Shown: piece by piece, positions 18,275 to 26,864 of the stretch
Numbering within the stretch: position 1 is the stretch's first letter
Layout of the letters: every line of letters starts with the position of its first letter
From: Bacteroidia bacterium
GTDB taxonomy: Bacteria > Bacteroidota > Bacteroidia > Cytophagales > Cyclobacteriaceae
DNA: 64,000 nt
Assembly: GCA_030432655.1 (NCBI GenBank)
Contig: JAUILA010000005.1
Span: 124,001 to 188,000, forward strand
Direction: 5' to 3'
Position numbers and translations under genes: made by a program
The notes under the pieces: generated by a model
Told to the model about the DNA's origin: nothing
Databases searched by the model: none
The model's input: only the letters and a program-made list of their open reading frames with translations

Positions 18275-18531
18275 TTCGAAATATTTTACTTCAGCGAAAA
18301 ATTTTCATCTTCAAGCGGTATATTTCAACCTATCCATATTCGTGATTTTTATCAATGACGCTGATCGGGAATAACGGAAACAATTCTCCTGACTCACATG
18401 ACGTCAATTTCCGGCTGAAAGTGATTTTTTCAGGTGTTTTTTGCTGAGAATAATCATCTCCGAATAAAGGCTGGCTACTGGTTTTTCCTGCCAGTGTTGA
18501 TTAATTTCGGCCTTGCAAACGCATTTAAAAA

Positions 18532-20634
18532 ATGGCACACTCCATTTATGTAACCACAGCCGAACCGCATTCCGGCAAATCACTTATCTGTTTAGGAATA
18601 ATTGACTATGTACTGCGGCGCACGAAAAGAGTATCCTTCTTTCGGCCGATCATCACCAGCAAGGATCCCGGGGAACAGGACAAAAACATTGACCTGATTC
18701 TCCGTCATTTTAACCTGGAACAAACGTATGAGGAGGCATATGCCTTCCACCAGAATGATGCGGAAGCTCTGATATCTGCCGGCCGGACAAATGAGCTGCT
18801 GGACAAAATCATTCAGAAATACAAACACCTGGAAAGTAAAAGCGATTTTATTCTATGCGAGGGCACCGATTTCCTCACCGAAAGCAGTGCGTTTGAATTT
18901 GGAATAAATGTACAGGTGGCCAAGAACCTGGGCAGTCCGGTGCTGATCATCGGACGGGGTGACCTGGGCAGGTCGCCTGAAGAAACACTGGCCCCGATTC
19001 GACTGGCCATTGAAAGTTTTCATGCACAGGATTATGACGTTATGGGGGCCATCGTCAACAGGACGGACGAAGAAAAAAGAGAGTCCCTGCTGAAAGCGAT
19101 GGACGAACACCTGCCGTCCCGGAACCTTTTTACAGCAGTTATTCCTACTGTCGAACTACTGAAGAGTCCGACCGTCAGGGAAATTGCGCTTCATCTGAAC
19201 GCGAAGGTGCTGTACGGGAAAGAACAGTTACAAAACCAGGTCTATCGCTATTCCATTGCGGCCATGCAACTCCAGAACTACCTGACGAAGATAACCGATA
19301 ATTGCCTGGTTATTACGCCGGGAGACAGGGGAGAGGTGATCCTGGGTACCTTGCAGGCGCACCAGTCCAAGAATTACCCGCAGATTGCGGCTATTGTACT
19401 TTCCACAGGACTTGAACCTGATCCGGCTATTTCTAAACTACTTGATGGTATTCCGGATATCATTCCCATCCTGGCGGTGGAGTCGAACACGTACGAAACA
19501 GCCACGATGATCAACGAGATCAGGGCCTATATCACCCCGGACAACCATGCCAAAATCCAGGAAAGCCTCCGGCTGTTTGAAGAATATGTAGACATAGAGC
19601 AACTGGAAGGCCGTTCAATGCGGATAGAAGCCAGGGGCATGACCCCGAGAATGTTTCAGTATGTGCTCACCCAAAAAGCCGTTTCCTCCAAAAAACATAT
19701 TGTTTTACCGGAAGGAGAAGACGAGCGAATCCTGAAAGCAGCCGATATTCTGGTCGCCCAGGATATCGTTCAACTAACGTTACTGGGATCAAAAGAGAAA
19801 ATTGAAAAGAAGATACAGGTACTCGGTCTTAACCTTAACAAAAATAACATCACCATTATAGAGCCGGAAAACTACGAGAAGTTCGGACTCTATGTCGACA
19901 CATTGCATACACTTCGTAGCAAGAAAGGCATCACCAGGGATATGGCCATGGATGCCATGCTCGATGTATCCTATTTTGCTACCATGATGGTCTACCAGGG
20001 AGATGCGGATGGAATGGTATCCGGGGCGGTGCATACGACTCAGCACACCATCCGGCCGGCCCTGCAATTCGTTAAAACGAAGCCCGGATATTCGCTGGTT
20101 TCCTCGCTGTTTTTCATGTGCCTGGAAGATCGCGTACTCGCTTATGCTGACTGTGCCATTAATCCCAATCCGGATGCCTCGCAACTGGCAGAGATCGCCA
20201 TTGCCACGGCACATACCGCCCGTGCATTTGGTATTGATCCGCGCGTAGCCATGCTTTCCTACTCATCCGGCAAATCGGGCAAGGGGGCGGATGTCGAAAA
20301 AGTACGGGAGGCAACCGAAATTGTATTGGCAGGAAACCCTGATTTTGCCATTGAAGGGCCACTGCAGTATGATGCGGCCGTGGATGTGGAAGTAGGGGAA
20401 AAGAAAGTGCCCGGATCAGCCGTGGCCGGAAGAGCCACCGTCCTGATCTTTCCCGATCTGAATACAGGTAATAACACCTATAAGGCGGTGCAGCGCGAAA
20501 CCGGAGCGGTGGCCATCGGTCCGGTCCTGCAGGGCCTGAACAAGCCGGTGAATGATCTGAGCAGGGGTTGCACCGTCACAGATATTGTCAATACGGTGAT
20601 AATCACGGCTATTCAGGCGCAGAATAATAACTGA
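18532..20634 (+). CDS. pta: Phosphate acetyltransferase
   Basis: 700 residues, the long Pta form (E. coli Pta is of similar length). The N-terminal part is the P-loop-like domain (IYVTTAEPHSGKSLICLGI, 4-22), the middle is the DRTGG-type regulatory domain, and the C-terminal third (from about 375) is the PTA_PTB catalytic domain with VLPEGEDERILKAADILV and YSSGKSGKG. It interconverts acetyl-CoA and acetyl phosphate in the cytoplasm. It is followed 10 bases later by acetate kinase, the standard pair for acetate overflow or acetate use. A weak Bacteroidota-type minus-7 box, TAATTTCG, lies at 18502-18509. Confidence 0.96.
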   Translation: MAHSIYVTTAEPHSGKSLICLGIIDYVLRRTKRVSFFRPIITSKDPGEQDKNIDLILRHFNLEQTYEEAYAFHQNDAEALISAGRTNELLDKIIQKYKHLESKSDFILCEGTDFLTESSAFEFGINVQVAKNLGSPVLIIGRGDLGRSPEETLAPIRLAIESFHAQDYDVMGAIVNRTDEEKRESLLKAMDEHLPSRNLFTAVIPTVELLKSPTVREIALHLNAKVLYGKEQLQNQVYRYSIAAMQLQNYLTKITDNCLVITPGDRGEVILGTLQAHQSKNYPQIAAIVLSTGLEPDPAISKLLDGIPDIIPILAVESNTYETATMINEIRAYITPDNHAKIQESLRLFEEYVDIEQLEGRSMRIEARGMTPRMFQYVLTQKAVSSKKHIVLPEGEDERILKAADILVAQDIVQLTLLGSKEKIEKKIQVLGLNLNKNNITIIEPENYEKFGLYVDTLHTLRSKKGITRDMAMDAMLDVSYFATMMVYQGDADGMVSGAVHTTQHTIRPALQFVKTKPGYSLVSSLFFMCLEDRVLAYADCAINPNPDASQLAEIAIATAHTARAFGIDPRVAMLSYSSGKSGKGADVEKVREATEIVLAGNPDFAIEGPLQYDAAVDVEVGEKKVPGSAVAGRATVLIFPDLNTGNNTYKAVQRETGAVAIGPVLQGLNKPVNDLSRGCTVTDIVNTVIITAIQAQNNN

Positions 20635-20644
20635 AGCAGGAACT

Positions 20645-21856
20645 ATGAAAATATTGGTGCTTAATGCCGGAAGTTCATCCATCAAATACCAGCTTTTTGA
20701 GATGCCGGAGAAAAATGTGCTGCTGGCCGGCTCAGTGGAAAAAATCGGAGAAGCATCCAGTCTGGTAAATCACAAAATTTACCAGCAGGACGGGACTGAA
20801 AAAAAACATGAGGAGAATGGGGTTATTTCCGGTCATTCGGATGCACTAAAACGGATTTTTTCGCTTTTGCTTGACGCGGAATGGGGGGTGATCAGGGAGG
20901 CAAAGGAAATTTCAGCGGTAGGTCACCGGGTCGTGCATGGCGGAGAAAAATTCTCCAAACCCACGTTACTATCTTCTGAGGTGCTGGAAGAATTGAGAAA
21001 AATCTCGTACCTGGCTCCTTTGCACAATCCGGCAAATATCAGGGGAATAGAGGTCGCACTGGAAATTTTTCCTGATTCAGTCCAGGTGGCCGTTTTTGAT
21101 ACCGCTTTCCACCAATCCATGCCCGACTATGCCTTCCGATACGCCATTCCTGAACGTTTTTACAGGGAGAATGGATTACGGGCGTATGGGTTCCATGGCA
21201 CCTCACATCAGTATGTATCCAGGGAAGCCGCCCGGTTTTTATCCATTGACGAATCCAGGTTTAATGCTATATCTGTCCATTTAGGAAATGGCTGCAGCAT
21301 CACCGCCATCAGCAACGGAATAAGTGTAGACACCTCGATGGGACTGACACCGCTGGGCGGACTCATCATGGGCACGAGGAGCGGGGATATTGATCCATCG
21401 CTAATCCTGTTTTTGGAGAAACACCTGAACATGACCCCAGAGCAGGTTGACAAGTTATTAAACAAAGAAAGCGGACTCAAAGGGCTTGCCGGAAGCAATG
21501 ACCTCCGGGAAGTGATTGACCGGTATCAGCATCAGGACCCGGCAGCGCAGCTGGCCGTGGAAATGTACGTATACCGGATCAAAAAGTATATCGGGGCGTA
21601 TGCCGCTACCCTGGGCCGACTGGATGCCCTGATATTTACCGCCGGAGTAGGGGAGAACAGTGCGTTTATCCGGGAGAAAGTATGTCAGGGCCTGGAAATG
21701 CTGGGAATCGAGCTTGACCAGGACCTTAATACAGCGGCGGTGCGGGAAACAAGAGCCCTTGAATCTGCGTCGGGTAAGGTAAAGATTCTGGTGGTTCCAA
21801 CGAATGAAGAGCTGGAAATCGCATTACAGACCTATCCGTTACTGGCGAACCAGTAA
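20645..21856 (+). CDS. ackA: Acetate kinase
   Basis: 403 residues, standard for AckA. Signature 1 MKILVLNAGSSSIKYQLF is at the N terminus; HRVVHGGE, VFDTAFHQSMP, the second signature GFHGTSHQYV, and the ATP-site blocks HLGNGCS and TRSGDIDPSL are all present. It transfers phosphate between acetyl phosphate and ADP. It is the second gene of the pta-ackA operon. Confidence 0.97.
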   Translation: MKILVLNAGSSSIKYQLFEMPEKNVLLAGSVEKIGEASSLVNHKIYQQDGTEKKHEENGVISGHSDALKRIFSLLLDAEWGVIREAKEISAVGHRVVHGGEKFSKPTLLSSEVLEELRKISYLAPLHNPANIRGIEVALEIFPDSVQVAVFDTAFHQSMPDYAFRYAIPERFYRENGLRAYGFHGTSHQYVSREAARFLSIDESRFNAISVHLGNGCSITAISNGISVDTSMGLTPLGGLIMGTRSGDIDPSLILFLEKHLNMTPEQVDKLLNKESGLKGLAGSNDLREVIDRYQHQDPAAQLAVEMYVYRIKKYIGAYAATLGRLDALIFTAGVGENSAFIREKVCQGLEMLGIELDQDLNTAAVRETRALESASGKVKILVVPTNEELEIALQTYPLLANQ

Positions 21857-21917
21857 ACCTTAGTGCTTGATATGTTACAGCTTACATTTTCCTTGAAACC
21901 TATAAGTTAAAAGAGAA

Positions 21918-24296
21918 TTAATTCATCCCGATATCCACAACCACCTGGCTGATCTTACCGGTAAATTTATTATCTCCTTCTTTATAATCGTTAGTCACAT
22001 TGGTTTCATTATCTGTTCCGACATCTACCCCTTCATCCCCTGAATAGGCAAATGGTTGGGTTTTAGGGATATACCCTTCAGCCACCTTATTTCCATCGAT
22101 ATACAATGCACAATTTCCACCCGTGCCCGGTTTAGGCTCGTCTACCATAAACTCAAACTTAATCTGGTGAATACCTGTTTGCAGGGCTTTTGTCGAAGCA
22201 ATATTCGTATGTTCCAGGCCAAAATAATTATAATCATGATGTACCCTTCCATTTTTCATATACAGCGACCAGCCGCCAAACCGGCCGGCCTGGCTAATAA
22301 TAACACCGTTCGTATTGGTGTCCGTTACTTCCACATCAGCGACTATGGTGTAATTCTTACTTTTATTATTGATAAAAACATTCTCCATTATACCCGTCAT
22401 TCCCTCATAGAGAGTTAATGAAGTGCGTTCACCAATTACGTCCGGACGTCCTGCAATTGCGGCATTAAAACGTTCAGACCTTCGGTCATCAATTGGGTAC
22501 ACGTGATTTTCTATTGCTACTTTTTCAAACAGGGCTTTAAGTTCGTTTAACTTTTCAGGATTGGATTCAGCCAGATTTTCTGCTTGCGAAAAATCCTCGT
22601 CTACATGATATAATTCCCAGACATCTTCATCAAGCGGTGGGTTTTCCGCCATCAACCAGGGAGTTGAGTGACGCGTGCTCGCCGTCCATCCATTATCATA
22701 AATCCCCCTGTTTCCAAAAATTTCAAAGTATTGGGTAGTGTGCCTGTCCGGAGCATCCGCATCATCAAAGGAGAATACGAATGAGTTACCAGCAAAGGGG
22801 GTTTGTTCAGTACCATTGACCGATTCAGGAAATGGCAGCCCGGCAGCTTCCAGCACAGTTGGCGCAATATCCGTTACATGTGTAAACTGGTCACGGATTT
22901 CCCCTTTGGATTGTATGCCATCAGGCCAGTGGATCACCATTGCGTTCCGGGTGCCGCCAAAATGGGAAGCTACTTGTTTGGTCCATTGAAAAGGAGTATT
23001 GGTGGCATGCGCCCAGCCAATGGCAAAGTGAGGGAAAGTGTTTGGTCCGCCCCAGTCATCGATATGGCCCATCATTTGAGAAGCTTCACTGAGTACTCCA
23101 TTAAGAGCCATCATTTCATTGAATGTTCCCTGCGGTCCGCCTTCCGCGCTGGCCCCATTATCGCCCATTACGTAGATGAATAAGGTATTGTCCAGTTCAC
23201 CGATCTGCTCAAGTGCATCCACCAGTCTTCCTACCTCATAATCGGTGTGTTCTGCAAAGGCGGCAAACACCTCCATTTGTCTGGCAAATAATCTTTTTTG
23301 TTCCGGTGTCTGACTGTCCCAGGAAGGAATTTCCTCAGGCCTTGCTGTTAGTTTAGTATTCTCCGGTATAATACCCATAGCCTTTTGACGAGCCAGGGTT
23401 TCTTCCCTGAGTTTATCCCAGCCCTGGTCAAATTTGCCTTTGTATTTCTCTATGTATTCTTCAGGCACATGATGTGGTGCGTGTGTGGCTCCGGTGGCGA
23501 AATAGATATAAAAAGGTTTATCTGGTGTGAGCGATTGCTGCGCGCTTACCCAGTTGATGGCCTGATCAGTCATATCAGTGGTAAAATGATAATCATCATC
23601 TCTTTCCACCTCGACACGAACCGTACCATCGTACACCGCCGGCGCCCACTGATTGGTTTCACCCCCTATAAAACCATAAAATTTGTCAAACCCCGAACGG
23701 GTCGGCCATCTGTCAAACGGGCCGGATACAGATGCTTCCCAGGGGGGTGTTTCATGATATTTACCAAACATGGCGGTGCTGTACCCATTCAGGCGTAACA
23801 TTTCGGCAAGCGGAGCAATGCTGTTCGGTCGAATACCTGTATTACCGGGAAAGCCGGTCGCCAGTTCCATTATGGCGCCTGCATTGTTCTGATGGTGGTT
23901 CCTCCCCGTCAGAATGGCGGTACGGGTAGGCGAGCACAGGGCTGTGGTATGAAAGCGATTATACTTCAGGCCTGATTTTGCCAGCCGGTCGGCTGTAGGT
24001 TCGTTGATTGGTCCGCCGAACGTACTGGATGCTCCAAATCCCTGATCATCAATCAGGACAATAACGACGTTGGGGGCATTTTCCGGGGCTTTTACTTCAA
24101 CCCTGGGTGGTGCGGTTGCCTTGCGGGCATCGAGTTCGGTTATGGCCGCATAATCCGGTTCCTGAATGGGGAGTACGGTACGGTTAACGCCATCGGCTGC
24201 TTTAACTGAGCTTGATTCGCGTTGTTGTGAGGTTTGGTTGCAAGCCACGAGCGAGGCAAAAATGACCACAACAAAACAGGTGATACTACTTTTCAT
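21918..24296 (-). CDS. Arylsulfatase-type sulfatase lipoprotein
   Basis: 792 residues with a lipobox at Cys19 (ASLVAC). The type I sulfatase signature CSPTRTAILTG starts at Cys121, the residue that must be converted to formylglycine; the metal-binding IDDQG is at 82-86. The catalytic domain runs to about residue 590. The last 200 residues are beta-rich and end in a short region that resembles a lectin-like beta sandwich, making this longer than a minimal arylsulfatase. It cleaves a sulfate ester on an unknown substrate outside the inner membrane. No maturation enzyme or glycoside hydrolase is nearby, so it looks like a stand-alone gene. Confidence 0.92.
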   Translation of the reverse strand: MKSSITCFVVVIFASLVACNQTSQQRESSSVKAADGVNRTVLPIQEPDYAAITELDARKATAPPRVEVKAPENAPNVVIVLIDDQGFGASSTFGGPINEPTADRLAKSGLKYNRFHTTALCSPTRTAILTGRNHHQNNAGAIMELATGFPGNTGIRPNSIAPLAEMLRLNGYSTAMFGKYHETPPWEASVSGPFDRWPTRSGFDKFYGFIGGETNQWAPAVYDGTVRVEVERDDDYHFTTDMTDQAINWVSAQQSLTPDKPFYIYFATGATHAPHHVPEEYIEKYKGKFDQGWDKLREETLARQKAMGIIPENTKLTARPEEIPSWDSQTPEQKRLFARQMEVFAAFAEHTDYEVGRLVDALEQIGELDNTLFIYVMGDNGASAEGGPQGTFNEMMALNGVLSEASQMMGHIDDWGGPNTFPHFAIGWAHATNTPFQWTKQVASHFGGTRNAMVIHWPDGIQSKGEIRDQFTHVTDIAPTVLEAAGLPFPESVNGTEQTPFAGNSFVFSFDDADAPDRHTTQYFEIFGNRGIYDNGWTASTRHSTPWLMAENPPLDEDVWELYHVDEDFSQAENLAESNPEKLNELKALFEKVAIENHVYPIDDRRSERFNAAIAGRPDVIGERTSLTLYEGMTGIMENVFINNKSKNYTIVADVEVTDTNTNGVIISQAGRFGGWSLYMKNGRVHHDYNYFGLEHTNIASTKALQTGIHQIKFEFMVDEPKPGTGGNCALYIDGNKVAEGYIPKTQPFAYSGDEGVDVGTDNETNVTNDYKEGDNKFTGKISQVVVDIGMN

Positions 24297-24440
24297 TGGT
24301 TGTTGACAGTTAGTTGGTTAGCATAATATACATCAATAATGAATATCAGGCTACAACATTTTTTCAGGTCAACTGATAATGGTATTATTTGAATTTGGTC
24401 TTACTAAAAAGAGTTTGGAGTGTTGGTATTATTAACATCG

Positions 24441-25094
24441 TCAGATTTCCATGCTCAATTGTAAAATCAAGGAAATTGAAAAAACTATTAACCCAATTAT
24501 GAATATAATACGGCCATGATCTCGCCCTGGTTTATTATAACTATAGACTTTACGTCCATCAGGAAGTGTCTTGGTACTTTTCCAAAAATACCATCCTAAA
24601 AAGGTTCCCAGCAATCCACCCAATAACGAAAACAAATACCCGACAAAGATCCAGACTTTTTGAACTTCATCCGGTTTTTCAAGATCCTTTATCCGTTGGT
24701 CTCTAAGCGAGTGCAATAAGTGGTCACTAATTTCTTCTCCACGATCCTTAAGAAGTTTAGCTGCAAGTTTGTGATCAAAATCACTCCATTCATCAGGTTT
24801 TAGAAGAATCTCATATAATTCTTCATTCGTGAATTTTACGAGATAATGTTCATCTTCAACTAATTCTACTGATTTTTCCATTTCAGATTCTACCATTCTA
24901 TTGGCCTTTTCAAAATCTGATTTATCGATCTGTATCTCGTAGAATATATTCACTTCAGCACCTCCGAAATTTGAATCCAGCGCTGGAGCAATTTCAATTA
25001 ATTTACAAAGGATACCACCCTCCGTTAAAAACTGGACGAGATTAGTTGCTTGCTCTCTATCCGTTAACTTTCTGAAGCTTCGCAAGTCATTCAT
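24441..25094 (-). CDS. Unknown protein with two C-terminal membrane helices
   Basis: 217 residues. The N-terminal 75 residues (FRKLTDREQATNLVQFL, then IFYEIQIDKSDFEKANRM) look like the DUF2007-type putative signal-transducing ferredoxin-like fold. A charged helical middle follows, then two hydrophobic segments at about 148-166 and 193-213. The coding sequence is clearly more AT-rich than the sulfatase and serine hydrolase genes beside it. Stop and start are well separated from both neighbours, so it looks monocistronic. Function unknown. Confidence 0.6.
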   Translation of the reverse strand: MNDLRSFRKLTDREQATNLVQFLTEGGILCKLIEIAPALDSNFGGAEVNIFYEIQIDKSDFEKANRMVESEMEKSVELVEDEHYLVKFTNEELYEILLKPDEWSDFDHKLAAKLLKDRGEEISDHLLHSLRDQRIKDLEKPDEVQKVWIFVGYLFSLLGGLLGTFLGWYFWKSTKTLPDGRKVYSYNKPGRDHGRIIFIIGLIVFSISLILQLSMEI

Positions 25095-25121
25095 TAATCA
25101 AGGAGGATTAAGAATTTACTA

Positions 25122-26627
25122 TTAATTCATTTTAACGGCTGTTTGCCCGTAAAGAATAAATGACTGGAAGTCATTCTCTTCTAAAAACGTAACACGAACC
25201 CCTGTGTTTGAATGAATGAATTCAAGATCATCTCCCTCAATGGCAGACATGACGTATTCATCACCATTAGGGAAATAGAGTGAAATCTGATTGGAATCCT
25301 CATCATAGGTAACCGAAAGGTCTACCTGGTCATTCCATTTGTATTGACCCGGCAATTCCATTAAAATTTCAGCGCTCACATTCTTCCGCTTAACTTCTGT
25401 TTGTTTGAAATGCTGCCAGTCATACACCTGCGAGGCGGATATAAGCAATTCATTTCCCAATGCCCCTCCATTCTCCGAATTGATCAGGTAGACCAGGCCA
25501 TTCCCGCTGGTCAGACTGATGGTCATTCCTGTCCGGTAGCCCATATTTCCACCGTAATGAGTAATTGAGATATCATCGCCGGATCGGTTTACAATAAAAC
25601 CATATAGCTGGCCTTCCCTTTCCTGGCTCAATATGGAATCGATGATGGATTGGGAGATCAGCTCGCTTTTACCGTGATACGCCTTGTATATTTCAATCAG
25701 AAATTTGGCCAGATCCACAGAATTGCTCCACAAACCAGCCGCTGCCTGCTCCGGATAATTACGCCACCCGCCCGATACAACTTCGCCGGATGACAAATAA
25801 CCTTTGGCAGTCCGGATGGAATCTTGAGAACGTAACGGCTGGGTGAATTGGGAATTAGTCATTCCAACCGGGTCCAGAATCCATTCTCTCATGATACCGG
25901 CAAACTCCTCCGAAAATACATCCTGGAGGGCCACTTCGGCAAGGGTGTAAGCCCCGCCGGAATAGGATATGGATTCATCTGGCAAGCCTACCACCTCGAC
26001 AGCTGGTGAATTTACACCCGGGCCGCCCTGAAGAATATCAATATCGGATGGCATCGGAAGACTTTTCTCATACCCCTGGTAGCCTCCGGCAATTATTCCC
26101 GAGGTATGGGAGAATATATTACGCAATGTTACCGGGTGCTCTTCGGTCTGTTGGCCCTGCGGCAGTTCATACTCCTTGAGGTATGCCTGGACTGGAGTAT
26201 CCAGATCTAACACACCTGCTGCCTGCATTCGCAAGGCTGCGATGAACGTAACAGGTTTGGAGAGGGATGCGGCCTGGAAAATGCTGGAACAGTCCAGGTC
26301 ATTTTCACCGGTAAAATCAGGGTTTTGATACGTTTCTGCCCATTCGATCCTGCCCTGATGAATTATTGCAAGCGACGTTGCGGGAATTTTGTACTCGGTC
26401 ATTTTATCCCTGAGCGGACTCAGGTGGTCCTGTTCTTCCAGAAACCTGACTTGTCCCCGAATGCCATTCTCCAGTTGACCTCGCTTGGTATCCGAACCAT
26501 CCTGATGGATGCAGGTATCATCTGATTGGACAGGTTCAGTGTTCTTAGGCGAACAGGAACCGATCATCAAAGAAATGAGAAAATAATGAAAGATTGAAAA
26601 AGAGCGAAGTTGTAATCTGATCCTCAT
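25122..26627 (-). CDS. Serine hydrolase (beta-lactamase family) lipoprotein
   Basis: 501 residues; lipoprotein-type signal with MIGSC at Cys25. The catalytic Ser-x-x-Lys is SLSK (121-124), the Tyr motif is ISYSGGAY, and HYGGNMGY supplies the third motif. After the catalytic domain (to about 410) comes a C-terminal beta domain of the kind found in many Bacteroidota serine hydrolases. It probably acts on peptides or esters in the periplasm. Its ATG overlaps the stop of a 36-codon membrane-peptide ORF (ATGA at 26627-26624). Confidence 0.87.
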   Translation of the reverse strand: MRIRLQLRSFSIFHYFLISLMIGSCSPKNTEPVQSDDTCIHQDGSDTKRGQLENGIRGQVRFLEEQDHLSPLRDKMTEYKIPATSLAIIHQGRIEWAETYQNPDFTGENDLDCSSIFQAASLSKPVTFIAALRMQAAGVLDLDTPVQAYLKEYELPQGQQTEEHPVTLRNIFSHTSGIIAGGYQGYEKSLPMPSDIDILQGGPGVNSPAVEVVGLPDESISYSGGAYTLAEVALQDVFSEEFAGIMREWILDPVGMTNSQFTQPLRSQDSIRTAKGYLSSGEVVSGGWRNYPEQAAAGLWSNSVDLAKFLIEIYKAYHGKSELISQSIIDSILSQEREGQLYGFIVNRSGDDISITHYGGNMGYRTGMTISLTSGNGLVYLINSENGGALGNELLISASQVYDWQHFKQTEVKRKNVSAEILMELPGQYKWNDQVDLSVTYDEDSNQISLYFPNGDEYVMSAIEGDDLEFIHSNTGVRVTFLEENDFQSFILYGQTAVKMN

Positions 26628-26734
26628 GCGATTATTTCTGTCAGTGCATGCTTAACTCCCCGGTAATAAACCAGGGTAATGGCAATATACCCAAAACACC
26701 CAATAATAAGAATTCGCCTCAGCCATTCATTCAT
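26624..26734 (-). CDS. Putative 36-residue membrane peptide coupled to the serine hydrolase
   Basis: ATG at 26734 opens a frame of 36 codons starting MNEWLRRILIIGCFGYIAIT, then LVYYRGVKHALTEIIA and TGA. It has positive charges at the N terminus followed by one hydrophobic helix, the layout of a single-pass small membrane protein. AGGAG lies just before the ATG, and the TGA overlaps the serine hydrolase ATG. The physicochemical pattern and the exact ATGA overlap argue for a real gene. It is too short to be sure. Confidence 0.45.
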   Translation of the reverse strand: MNEWLRRILIIGCFGYIAITLVYYRGVKHALTEIIA

Positions 26735-26864
26735 TCTCCTGGCAGAATTGACCACACGCCCCATTGGAATGCGCGAACAGGGCCGGCTCTACTGGGACAA
26801 GGTGTTTTTTTTCTTAAATTAAAAAAGTAAATAGTAATCAATAGCACCTTCAAACCAGTGTCTT

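Noticed and set aside
21918-24296. Sulfatase as part of a sulfated-polysaccharide utilisation locus
   Set aside because: No glycoside hydrolase, lyase, SusCD pair or sulfatase-maturation gene lies within 20 kb; it appears as a single gene between pta-ackA and unrelated genes.
16541-26627. The two serine hydrolases as antibiotic-resistance beta-lactamases
   Set aside because: They have the general Ser-x-x-Lys fold, but length, extra C-terminal domain and lipobox match the broad esterase/peptidase-like group. Nothing in the sequence points to drug hydrolysis.
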